From: Pseudomonas sp.
Lineage (GTDB): Bacteria; Pseudomonadota; Gammaproteobacteria; Pseudomonadales; Pseudomonadaceae
Length of the DNA: 34,367 nucleotides
Assembly: GCA_030656145.1 (NCBI GenBank)
Contig: JAUSOF010000047.1
Span: 1 to 34,367, forward strand
Direction of reading: 5' to 3'
The notes below the pieces were generated by a model. That model did not search any database, had not been told where the DNA came from, and saw nothing but the letters and a program-made list of their open reading frames with translations. A program made the translations under genes and the position numbers. Below are positions 27,318 through 34,367 of the stretch, one piece after another; the stretch's first letter is position 1; every line of letters begins with the position of its first letter.

Positions 27318-27430
27318 CCATGTAGGTTGCTCTTCGCTAAGCGTCTTGTTGCTCCAGTCGGTATCCCGGATTTCATCCGGGCTACGAAGAGCGGGTTTGC
27401 GGTGGACATCGTGAAGCATTGTCCACCGCT
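27318..27430. repeat. REP-like repeats between MFS gene and uraA
   Basis: CCCGGATTTCATCCGGG (27365-27381) is a perfect palindromic REP core of a type common in Pseudomonas. Next to it GCGGTGGACA (27399-27408) pairs perfectly with TGTCCACCGC (27420-27429). The two genes converge here, so the structures may also end transcription or protect 3' ends, although no U-tract is seen. Confidence 0.6.
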
Positions 27431-27448
27431 GGCATCCGCAAGCCTTGC

Positions 27449-28717
27449 CTAGGCCTTCGGCTCACCGCTGAGCGCCTTGCTGCGCCAGCCCTTGCCGCCG
27501 GGCAGCAGCAGGTTGAGGGCGATGGCGATGATGCCGCACAGCGAGATGCCTTTCAGGCTGACGTCGCCGGCACCGATGACCATGCCGCCGATGCCGAACA
27601 CCAAGGTTACCGCGACGATCACCAGGTTGCGCGCCTCGGACAGGTCGACCTGATGGCGGATCAGGGTATTGAGCCCGACTACGGCGATGGAGCCGAACAG
27701 CAGGCACAGAATACCGCCCATCACCGGCACCGGAATGCTCTGCAACAGCGCGCCGAATTTACCGATAAAGGCCAGGGTCATGGCGATCACGGCTGCCCAG
27801 AGCATCACCTTGGGGTTGAAGTTCTTGGTCAGCATGACTGCGCCGGTGACTTCCGAGTAGGTGGTGTTGGGCGGCCCGCCGAGCAGGCCGGCGGCCGAGG
27901 TGGCCAGGCCGTCGCCGAGCAAGGTGCGATGCAGGCCTGGATTCTTCAGGTAGTTCTTGCCGGTCACCGTGCCGATCGCCAGCACATCGCCGATATGCTC
28001 GATGGCCGGTGCGATGGCCACCGGCAGGATGAACAGGATCGCTCCCCAGTGCAGTTCGGGTGCGACGAAATTCGGCACGGCCAGCCAGGGTGCAACGGTC
28101 ACCGGGCTGAAGTCGACCACACCGAATAGCCAGGCCAGTACATAGCCTACGGCGATGCCACAGAGAATCGGGATCAGGCGAAAGACCCCGCGGCCGATCA
28201 CGGCAACCATCAGGGTGGTAAGCAGGGCCGGCAGGGAAATCATCAGCGCGATGTCGTACGGCACCAACTGCACGCTGGCGTCGCCCGCTTTGCCCATGGC
28301 CATGTTGGCGGCCACGGGAGCCAGGCCCAGGCCGATGGCCATGATTACCGGGCCGATTACCACCGGTGGCAACAGGCGGTCGATAAAGCCCGTGCCCTTG
28401 AGCTTCACTACCCCGGCCAGGAGCATGTAGGCGACGCCTGCGGCAACCAGGCCGCCGAGGGTAGCCGGCAGGCCGAAGTCGTTCTTGGCCGCCAGGATTG
28501 GTGCGATAAAGGCGAAGCTCGAGGCGAGAAACACTGGCACCTGGTTCTTGGTCACCAGCTGGAAGATCAGGGTGCCGAGCCCTGCGGTAAACAGCGCCAC
28601 GTTGGGGTCCATGCCAGTGATCAGCGGCATCAGCACCAGTGCGCCGAAGGCCACGAACAGCATCTGCGAGCCAGCCAAGGCCTGACGCCAGGTGGCGTCC
28701 TGCATGTGATCCTGCAT
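27449..28717 (-). CDS. uraA: Uracil permease (NCS2 family)
   Basis: Encodes 422 residues with about 14 hydrophobic segments: a proton-coupled uracil importer of the nucleobase-cation symporter 2 family. Seen are the NCS2 motif region around SFAFIAPILAA, the substrate-site helix with IEHIGDVLAIG (conserved Glu) and PNTTYSEVTGAV. ATG 28717 lies 2 nt after the upp stop with AAGGA inside the end of upp; an ATG at 28705 is possible. Uptake by UraA feeds Upp directly. Confidence 0.93.
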   Translation of the reverse strand: MQDHMQDATWRQALAGSQMLFVAFGALVLMPLITGMDPNVALFTAGLGTLIFQLVTKNQVPVFLASSFAFIAPILAAKNDFGLPATLGGLVAAGVAYMLLAGVVKLKGTGFIDRLLPPVVIGPVIMAIGLGLAPVAANMAMGKAGDASVQLVPYDIALMISLPALLTTLMVAVIGRGVFRLIPILCGIAVGYVLAWLFGVVDFSPVTVAPWLAVPNFVAPELHWGAILFILPVAIAPAIEHIGDVLAIGTVTGKNYLKNPGLHRTLLGDGLATSAAGLLGGPPNTTYSEVTGAVMLTKNFNPKVMLWAAVIAMTLAFIGKFGALLQSIPVPVMGGILCLLFGSIAVVGLNTLIRHQVDLSEARNLVIVAVTLVFGIGGMVIGAGDVSLKGISLCGIIAIALNLLLPGGKGWRSKALSGEPKA

Positions 28718-28719
28718 GA

Positions 28720-29358
28720 TCAGGCGTCCTTCTGCTTGGTGCCGAATATCTTGTCGCCGGCGTCGCCCAGGCCGGGAATGATGTAGCCGTGTTCGTTGAG
28801 GCGCTCGTCGATTGATGCGGTGAAGATCATCACGTCAGGGTGGGCATCGTTGACCACCTTGATCCCTTCGGGAGCGGCCACCAGAACCATGGCGCGGATT
28901 TCCTTGCAGCCGGCTCTCTTCAATAGGTCGATGGTGGCGACCATGGAGCCGCCGGTGGCGAGCATCGGGTCGATGATCAATGCCAGGCGCTCGTCGATTT
29001 CCGGGGCGAGTTTTTCCAGGTAGGTATGCGCCTGCAGGGTTTGCTCATTGCGCGCTACGCCGACGGCGCTGACCTTGGCTCCCGGAATCAGGCTAAGTAC
29101 ACCTTCGAGCATGCCGATACCCGCGCGCAGGATCGGCACCACGGTGATTTTCTTGCCGGCAATTTTCTCCACCTGTACGGTGCCCGCCCAGCCCTGGATG
29201 TCGTAGTTCTCCAGGGGCAGGTCGTTGGTCGCTTCGTAGGTCAGCAGGGCACCGACTTCCTGGGCCAGTTCACGGAAGTTCTTGGTGCTGATATCGGCGC
29301 GCCGCATCAGGCCGAGCTTGTGGCGAATCAGCGGGTGACGGATCTCGAGGATGGGCAT
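28720..29358 (-). CDS. upp: Uracil phosphoribosyltransferase
   Basis: Makes UMP from uracil and PRPP. Encodes 212 residues, close to the E. coli length. The PRPP loop is [15 protein letters not shown] near 130-144 and the uracil-binding C-terminal segment is [19 protein letters not shown] precedes the ATG. First gene of the upp-uraA operon, divergent from hpt across 251 bp. It would also reuse uracil released from 4-thiouracil by a TudS-type enzyme, though the genes are 7 kb apart. Confidence 0.97.
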   Translation of the reverse strand: MPILEIRHPLIRHKLGLMRRADISTKNFRELAQEVGALLTYEATNDLPLENYDIQGWAGTVQVEKIAGKKITVVPILRAGIGMLEGVLSLIPGAKVSAVGVARNEQTLQAHTYLEKLAPEIDERLALIIDPMLATGGSMVATIDLLKRAGCKEIRAMVLVAAPEGIKVVNDAHPDVMIFTASIDERLNEHGYIIPGLGDAGDKIFGTKQKDA

Positions 29359-29609
29359 GGCGGGTTCTCCGGCGGGCTGGCAAAAAAATTGAGCTAGATT
29401 AGCACTGGCTTTGTGCCGTTGCTGCGCAGATACAGCTGGCTTGCAGGAAATTCAGTGTCGAATGTCGCCGATTCCACGTATTTCCTGCGGTTTGTCTGCA
29501 AGGGCTTGCTCCGACTGGGGCGGATGGGTACCTTTGCCGACTTTTATTTTGACGCATCGATCAGCTTTTGTGCTTGTTCAGCGTTCGTTCACGCCTTTGA
29601 GGAAAGACC

Positions 29610-30167
29610 ATGCCCGTCGATCTAACGCATATTCGCCAAGTCATGCTGGAAGCCGATTGCCTGTACACGGAAGCCGAAGTTGAAGCGGCCATCGATCAGG
29701 TCGCCGCCGCGATCAACGCCGAACTGGCGGAGCGCAACCCAGTGGTGTTCTGCGTGATGAACGGTGGCTTGATCTTCTCCGGCAAGCTGCTGCCCAAGCT
29801 CGACTTCCCTTTGGAGCTGTCCTACCTGCATGCCACCCGTTATCGCAACGAAACCAGCGGCGGCGAGCTGTTCTGGAAAGCCAAGCCGGAAATCTCCTTT
29901 ATCGACCGCGACGTGCTGATCATCGACGACATCCTGGATGAAGGGCATACCCTGGGCGCGATCATCGACTTCTGTCGCCACGCCGGTGCGAGCGCCGTGC
30001 ATACCGCCGTCCTGATCGACAAGGACCACGACCGCAAGGCGCGCCCGGACTTGAAAGCCGATTACGTCGGCCTGCCGTGCATCGACCGCTACATCTTCGG
30101 TTACGGCATGGACTACAAAGGCTACTGGCGCAATGCCGCCGGGATCTATGCGGTCAAGGGCATGTAA
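29610..30167 (+). CDS. hpt: Hypoxanthine-guanine phosphoribosyltransferase
   Basis: Purine salvage enzyme using PRPP; encodes 185 residues. The PRPP-binding motif VLIIDDILDEGHTLG is at 102-116 and the pyrophosphate-binding part NGGLIFSGKLL near 51. It resembles the gammaproteobacterial Hpt annotated as hypoxanthine-guanine phosphoribosyltransferase in Pseudomonas. GAGGAAAG precedes the ATG. Single gene, followed by a REP-type repeat. Confidence 0.95.
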   Translation: MPVDLTHIRQVMLEADCLYTEAEVEAAIDQVAAAINAELAERNPVVFCVMNGGLIFSGKLLPKLDFPLELSYLHATRYRNETSGGELFWKAKPEISFIDRDVLIIDDILDEGHTLGAIIDFCRHAGASAVHTAVLIDKDHDRKARPDLKADYVGLPCIDRYIFGYGMDYKGYWRNAAGIYAVKGM

Positions 30168-30176
30168 GCACTGCTC

Positions 30177-30274
30177 GGTAGGGTGCGCCGTGCGCACCGA
30201 GTCTGCTGGTATGCCTCGAATCGGCGGTGTCCTGCGGCAGCCCGGATGCAATGCGGGGGAGGGCGCACCCTACC
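30177..30274. repeat. REP-like inverted repeat, copy 2
   Basis: The arms 30177-30189 and 30262-30274 (GTAGGGTGCGCC / GGCGCACCCTAC) are a perfect 13-bp inverted pair about 70 bp apart. Positions 30179-30200 are identical to 13336-13357. A CCCGGATGCAATGCGGG core lies between the arms. It fills the gap between the convergent hpt and SulP genes. Confidence 0.75.
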
Positions 30275-30293
30275 CGGCACGGCGTAATCCGGT

Positions 30294-32021
30294 TCAAGTG
30301 CTGTCGCCTGGCTGCAGCCAGCGCAGCGCCTTCGCCCGCGCCTGATCGAGGTCGCGTACATAGGCCAGTTGGCCCTCGACGCGCTGAATACCGGCGCGGC
30401 GCAATTGCAGGCGTACCTGCGGCGTCGGCCCGCTGAGTACCAGGCCCACGCCCTGTGCGCGGTAGTCGCGCAGCACACTCTCCAGCGCGGCCAGGGCAGT
30501 CATGTCGAGTAACGGCACGGCACTGATATCAACGATTACCACCCGCACCTCAGGGCTGAGGCGGCGCAGCACGCTCAAGGCCTTTTCCGCTGCGCCGAAG
30601 AACAGCGGGCCGCGAATGGCGTAGGCCAGGACATGCTCGGGCAGATCACTCAGCGCTTCGTGGAAATGCTTGGGCAAGGCGGCGGTGTCGGTCAGGTCGC
30701 TCATGCGTTTGATGAATAATCCGGCGGCCAGCAGCAGGCCGACGCCGACCGCCAGCACCATGTCGAACAATACCGTCAGTACCAGGCAGGTCAGTAGCAC
30801 CAGCACATCGCTGCGTGGGGCGATGCGCAGGGTGTGCTGCACGTGGCGCGCTTCGCTCATGTTCCAGGCGACCATCAGCAGCAAGGCGGCCATGGCGGCC
30901 ATTGGCAAGTAGCTGAACAGCGGGGCGAGAAACAGAATGGCGATCAGCACCACGCCGGCATGAATGATCGCCGCCAGCGGTGAAAAGGCCCCGGCGCGCA
31001 CGTTGGCGGCGCTGCGGGCGATGGCGGCGGTGGCGGTGATGCCACCGAATAGGGGCGCCACCAGATTGCCGATGCCCTGGCCGATCAACTCGCCGTTGGG
31101 GTCGTGCTTGCTGCCGGTCATGCCGTCGGAGACCACGGCGCAGAGCAGTGACTCGATGGCGCCAAGCATGGCGATGGCGAAGGCCGGTGCGAGCAATTGG
31201 CGGATCAGTTCGAAGGAGATCTGCAGCGGCTGGCCATCCGCTCCGGGCAGGTGCCAGGGCCAGGCGAAACTCGGCAGGAACGGCGGGATACCCGGGTGTT
31301 CGATGCCGTCCAGGGTGTAGCTGAAACGCTCGCCAAGGGTCGCCACCGGCAGGCCGTAGTGTTCCAGCAGCAGGCCGAGCAGAGCGCCTATGGCCAGGGC
31401 GGCGAGATGTCCGGGCACCTTCGGTACCCAGCGCGGCCAGAGCACCAGCACGGCCAGGCAGACCAGCGCCACCAGGGTGTCGGCGAACTGCAAGCCAGGC
31501 AGTGATTGCAGCAGCAGGCTCAATTGCTCCACGTAGTTGCTCGGCTGGCCAACCGGACTCAGGCCGAACAGGTCCTTGATCTGCAAGGTGGCGATGACAA
31601 TGCCGATGCCGGCGGTAAAGCCCAGGGTTACCGGGTAGGGGATAAACTCGATCAGGCGGCCGGCACGCAGCAAACCTAGGGCGATCAGGATCAGCCCGGA
31701 CATCAGGGTGCACAGCAGCAGGCCACCGAGGCCGAACTGCTGGGTGATCGGCAGCAGGATCACCACGAAGGCAGCGGTGGGGCCGGAGACATTGAAGCGC
31801 GAGCCGCCGAACAGGGCGATCAGTGGCGCGGCGATCAGCACCGTATAAAGGCCGTGCTGCGGCGCCACACCCACCGCAATCGCCAGGGCCATGGCCAGCG
31901 GAATGGCAATAATGCCGACGGTGACACCGGCGCTCAAGTCGCCGCGCAGGCTCTTCCAGCCATAGCCGGCACGCAGGCTCTGGCGCCAGGCGGCGAACAG
32001 TGGCGGTAAGGATAACGACAT
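30294..32021 (-). CDS. SulP-family anion transporter with STAS domain
   Basis: Encodes 575 residues: a membrane part of about 14 helices (SulP start segment LRGDLSAGVTVGIIAIPLAM, and FNVSGPTAAFVVILLPI) and a C-terminal STAS domain from about 450 (VVIVDISAVPLLDMTALAALE). SulP proteins carry sulfate, bicarbonate, dicarboxylates or similar anions; the sequence does not decide which. GGAGG precedes ATG 32021. Single gene, divergent from the PA4642-type gene. Confidence 0.93.
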   Translation of the reverse strand: MSLSLPPLFAAWRQSLRAGYGWKSLRGDLSAGVTVGIIAIPLAMALAIAVGVAPQHGLYTVLIAAPLIALFGGSRFNVSGPTAAFVVILLPITQQFGLGGLLLCTLMSGLILIALGLLRAGRLIEFIPYPVTLGFTAGIGIVIATLQIKDLFGLSPVGQPSNYVEQLSLLLQSLPGLQFADTLVALVCLAVLVLWPRWVPKVPGHLAALAIGALLGLLLEHYGLPVATLGERFSYTLDGIEHPGIPPFLPSFAWPWHLPGADGQPLQISFELIRQLLAPAFAIAMLGAIESLLCAVVSDGMTGSKHDPNGELIGQGIGNLVAPLFGGITATAAIARSAANVRAGAFSPLAAIIHAGVVLIAILFLAPLFSYLPMAAMAALLLMVAWNMSEARHVQHTLRIAPRSDVLVLLTCLVLTVLFDMVLAVGVGLLLAAGLFIKRMSDLTDTAALPKHFHEALSDLPEHVLAYAIRGPLFFGAAEKALSVLRRLSPEVRVVIVDISAVPLLDMTALAALESVLRDYRAQGVGLVLSGPTPQVRLQLRRAGIQRVEGQLAYVRDLDQARAKALRWLQPGDST

Positions 32022-32238
32022 GAGGCCTCCGACATGGCTGCGCGGAGTATAAAGCCTGAGACTCAGCCAGGGTGCCGACCTAAGTCGGCTGTTGCTGGCG
32101 GCGTTGCGCGTGTTACACAGTCAGGTTAGCTGTGGGGCCGGTAGGCTCAGACTTGCGATTGCCGCTTGTGCGTTGAGCCGCGGCCGTTGCCAGAGTTACA
32201 CTGCCGGCCCCGTGTGGCCTGCCGAGTTGGAGTGAACG

Positions 32239-32526
32239 ATGCGTAAAGACAAGAAACAGGTGATTGGTGACGAGATTGGTGACGAGCCGATCAAGCTGTT
32301 CCTTACCGTGGAACCGGCTGACGCCACGCCGCCGTCGCTGCATAAACTGATCAAGGCCTACCGCGGCCTGCGCGTCGACGATTTCGCGCGTTTCGTTGGC
32401 TTCTTCGTCGAAGCCGGTTACGACCTCGAGGCCAAGGATGCCCAAGGTCGCGACTTCATCGCCCTGATCCAGGATCAGCGCTTTGCCGAAGCCTATGTCG
32501 AAGTGATCAAGGCCGCCCGCGGCTGA
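32239..32526 (+). CDS. PA4642-type conserved hypothetical protein
   Basis: Encodes 95 residues, charged and without membrane segments or signal peptide; start MRKDKKQVIGDEIGDEPIKL, then a helical part (LHKLIKAYRGLRVDDFARFV). I recognise it as the small protein conserved in Pseudomonas at this locus (PA4642 in P. aeruginosa). Function unknown. GGAGTG precedes the ATG. Confidence 0.88.
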   Translation: MRKDKKQVIGDEIGDEPIKLFLTVEPADATPPSLHKLIKAYRGLRVDDFARFVGFFVEAGYDLEAKDAQGRDFIALIQDQRFAEAYVEVIKAARG

Positions 32527-32545
32527 TCTGCGATGCCCCGTAGAA

Positions 32546-32684
32546 CGTAGGATGGGCCGCGTCGGTTAGGCGCCTGTTGCCGTTGGCGATGAACCCGCAA
32601 GATCCGCTGCGACGTAACCCATCAAGGCCTATCGCCTGATGGGTATCGCTGCGCTCAACACCATCCTGCGCGGCCCGGCCTACG
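32546..32684. repeat. Nested REP-like inverted repeats
   Basis: Outer arms 32546-32561 (CGTAGGATGGGCCGCG) and 32669-32684 (CGCGGCCCGGCCTACG) pair with two mismatches; inner arms ACCCATCA (32617-32624) and TGATGGGT (32637-32644) pair perfectly. It lies between the convergent PA4642-type and DUF58 genes. Confidence 0.65.
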
Positions 32685-32696
32685 CGGCCCGCGCCA

Positions 32697-34028
32697 TTAC
32701 AGCACCCCGGCCTTCTTCCAGGCCAGGTAGCGGCTGACCAGCTGCGGGCCGAGCTCGCTGGGGCGGACGTCGAGTACCGGCACATGGTGCGCGGCCAGCC
32801 GCTCGTGCAGGCCGGCGCGATCGTTGAGGTAGTCGACCGTGCCGCAGTAGCTCAGGGCCGTGGCAAAATCGTCGACCGGCGCGTGGCGCAGTGTGTCGAG
32901 CACCTCTTCACGCAGGCTGGCGACCAGCACGCGGTGTTGGCGGCCGATGCGTTTGACCGCGTTCAATAATTCCTCATCGTCCTCGTCGCGCAGGTTGCTC
33001 ACCAGCACCACCAGGGCGCGACGACGTTGGCGGGCGAGCAGGCTGTCGGCCGCTGCGGCGAAGTCGGCTGGCTGCAGGCTGCTGCGCAGGTCATAGACGG
33101 CGTTCAGCAGCACATTGAGCTGCGCCTGGCCTTTGACCGGTGCGAGGAAGCGCTGTTGCTCCCCGGCAAAGGTCGCCAGGCCTACCGCATCGCCCTGGCG
33201 CAAGGCTACATAGCTGAGCAGCAGGCAGGCATTGAGGGCGTGGTCGAAGTGCGCCAGTTCGCCATCCTGGCTACGCATGCGCCGACCGCAGTCGAGCAGG
33301 AAGATGATCTGCTGGTCGCGTTCGTCCTGGTATTCGCGCACGATCGGTGTGCGCTTGCGGGCGGTGGCTTTCCAGTCGATCTGGCGCAGGCTGTCGCCGT
33401 CGCGGAATTCGCGCAGCTGGTGAAACTCCAGACCCAGACCGCGTCGCGGGCGCTGACGCACGCCAAGCTGGCTGAGCCAGTCGTCCACCGCCATCAGTTG
33501 CGCGCCATGCAGGCGGGCGAAGTCCAGGTAGACCCGGGTTTCTCCAGGCAAGCTCAGGTAGCGGCGCGCAGACCACAGGCGCAGCGGACTGGGCAGGTCG
33601 ATTTCACACTGGCTGAAATGGAAGTGCCCGCGCACCAGTGGCCGCACGCGGTAGGCGAATTGGGTCTGTTCGCCCGGGTGCAGTTCGATGCGTTGCGGCA
33701 GCTGTTCGAACGCCATACCGTCGGCTACATGGTCGAATACGTCCAGCACCAGGGGCTGGACGTAGGCGTGGTGCAGGGTCAGGCGCACCTCGCTCCAGCG
33801 CCCCAGCGGCAGGTTGCCCGGCAGCAGGCGCTCGAGGCGTGGCGAGGGTAATCTGCGCACGCGCAGGGCGTCGACCAGTGCCGCGCCAGTCAGCGTCAGC
33901 AACACGCCCCACCACAGCGCGTGCAGGCTTTGCGGCACGTTTACCGCCAGCGCCTGCAGCACGCCGAGTGCAATGGCCAGGCCGAACAGGACGCCGAGCA
34001 GGATCAGCAGTGCGCGTGAAGGCTTCAT
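32697..34028 (-). CDS. DUF58 (vWA-like) protein
   Basis: Encodes 443 residues from ATG 34028; the open frame upstream is out of register with the MoxR gene and not conserved. Two N-terminal membrane helices (LLILLGVLFGLAIALGVLQA, LWWGVLLTLTGAALV) precede a soluble part with the DUF58 signature (HQLREFRDGDSLRQIDWKA near 240, then VREYQDERDQQ and FLLDCGRRM, the vWA-type first strand). DUF58 proteins pair with MoxR AAA+ ATPases in envelope or stress-related complexes. The MoxR gene ends 25 bp upstream in the same direction. Confidence 0.92.
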   Translation of the reverse strand: MKPSRALLILLGVLFGLAIALGVLQALAVNVPQSLHALWWGVLLTLTGAALVDALRVRRLPSPRLERLLPGNLPLGRWSEVRLTLHHAYVQPLVLDVFDHVADGMAFEQLPQRIELHPGEQTQFAYRVRPLVRGHFHFSQCEIDLPSPLRLWSARRYLSLPGETRVYLDFARLHGAQLMAVDDWLSQLGVRQRPRRGLGLEFHQLREFRDGDSLRQIDWKATARKRTPIVREYQDERDQQIIFLLDCGRRMRSQDGELAHFDHALNACLLLSYVALRQGDAVGLATFAGEQQRFLAPVKGQAQLNVLLNAVYDLRSSLQPADFAAAADSLLARQRRRALVVLVSNLRDEDDEELLNAVKRIGRQHRVLVASLREEVLDTLRHAPVDDFATALSYCGTVDYLNDRAGLHERLAAHHVPVLDVRPSELGPQLVSRYLAWKKAGVL

Positions 34029-34053
34029 GCGTGCGCACCCAGAATCGACAGGC

Positions 34054-34367
34054 TCATAGACGCGGTGCCGGGACCTGATCGAGCAACTGCTGAAGCACCT
34101 GGTCGACCGACAGGCCCTCGATATCCAACTCCGGCGCCAGGCGCACGCGATGGCGCAGCACGGCCAAGGCGCAGCCCTTGATGTCGTCCGGCAGGACGAA
34201 GTCGCCACCGCGCAACAGCGCCCGGGCGCGGCCACCACGCACCAGGGCAATCGAGGCCCGTGGCCCGGCACCGAGAATCAGCCCCGGCCAGGTGCGAGTG
34301 GCGCGCGCCAGGCGCACGGCATAGTCGAGCACCTGTTCGTCGAGCGGCAGGTCGCTGGCGATCTTCT
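34054..34367 (-). CDS. MoxR-family AAA+ ATPase (3' part, cut by window edge)
   Basis: Only the C-terminal 104 or so codons are in the window; the frame is open to position 34367. The segment YAVRLARATRTWPGLILG followed by GPRASIALVRGGRARALLRG and FVLPDDIKGCALAVLRHR is the lid domain of MoxR ATPases with its sensor-2 Arg (GPR). MoxR proteins act as chaperone-like partners of DUF58/vWA proteins, and the DUF58 gene follows directly. The Walker motifs lie outside the window. Confidence 0.93.
   Translation of the reverse strand, partial: KIASDLPLDEQVLDYAVRLARATRTWPGLILGAGPRASIALVRGGRARALLRGGDFVLPDDIKGCALAVLRHRVRLAPELDIEGLSVDQVLQQLLDQVPAPRL

Noticed and set aside
32697..34271. 524-residue version of the DUF58 protein
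   Set aside because: The first 81 codons are an out-of-frame reading of the MoxR gene; ATG 34028 gives a normal membrane start.

Overview
This window is Pseudomonas chromosome. Gene order follows, with one large insertion, the block I know from P. aeruginosa around PA4673-PA4642: ychF, pth, rplY, prs, tRNA-Gln, ispE, lolB, TPR lipoprotein / hemA, prfA, prmC, moeB, murI, pagL / phr, MerR / hemH / uraA, upp / hpt / PA4642. Codon use is GC-rich and uniform. Intergenic gaps hold REP-like palindromes of the type common in Pseudomonas. I see no transposase, integrase, prophage or CRISPR array.

Layout. (1) 132-7028, minus strand: a housekeeping run transcribed TPR lipoprotein > lolB > ispE > tRNA-Gln > prs > rplY > pth > ychF, closed by a good intrinsic terminator at 132-162. 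(2) 7217-12102, plus strand: hemA-prfA, a REP doublet, prmC-moeB-murI, then pagL (lipid A 3-O-deacylase) at 12215-12727. (3) 12951-21795, minus strand: a small Cys-rich YkgJ-type gene, then the most interesting unit, nine nearly contiguous, mostly overlapping genes read from 21795 leftwards: DUF523-DUF1722 (TudS-type thiouracil desulfidase), a LitR/CarH-like MerR regulator, DNA photolyase, NTF2-like protein, SDR, COG2907 flavin oxidase, DUF1365, Cfa/UfaM-type fatty-acid methyltransferase, DUF2878 membrane protein. (4) 22039-25767: a renalase-like flavoprotein with a Trp-rich TIGR02450 gene (minus) facing TIGR01777 epimerase and hemH (plus) across a 558-bp regulatory gap. (5) 25962-34367: MFS permease, uraA-upp and hpt (uracil and purine salvage), SulP transporter, PA4642-type protein, DUF58 protein and the 3' end of a MoxR ATPase gene cut by the window edge.

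Main result. The promoter of the nine-gene operon has a TTGACT-16-TATGAT core. Two 24-bp TGTACA-N12-TGTACA type operators, exactly 50 bp apart, flank or overlap it. A third exact match (TATACA-N12-TGTACA) lies in the gap between the renalase-like gene and TIGR01777-hemH. This matches the binding consensus I recall for the light-responsive MerR regulator PplR1 of P. putida. The window therefore probably encodes a light/photooxidative-stress regulon: DNA repair (photolyase), membrane fatty-acid alteration (Cfa/UfaM, flavin oxidase, DUF1365, SDR, NTF2), probable handling of 4-thiouracil nucleotides (TudS) and perhaps porphyrin control (ferrochelatase). A similar lipid/photolyase gene set sits under ChrR-sigmaE in other proteobacteria; here no sigma factor or anti-sigma gene is present and a MerR protein sits in its place. 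No LOV or other photoreceptor gene is visible, so the sensor would have to be elsewhere.
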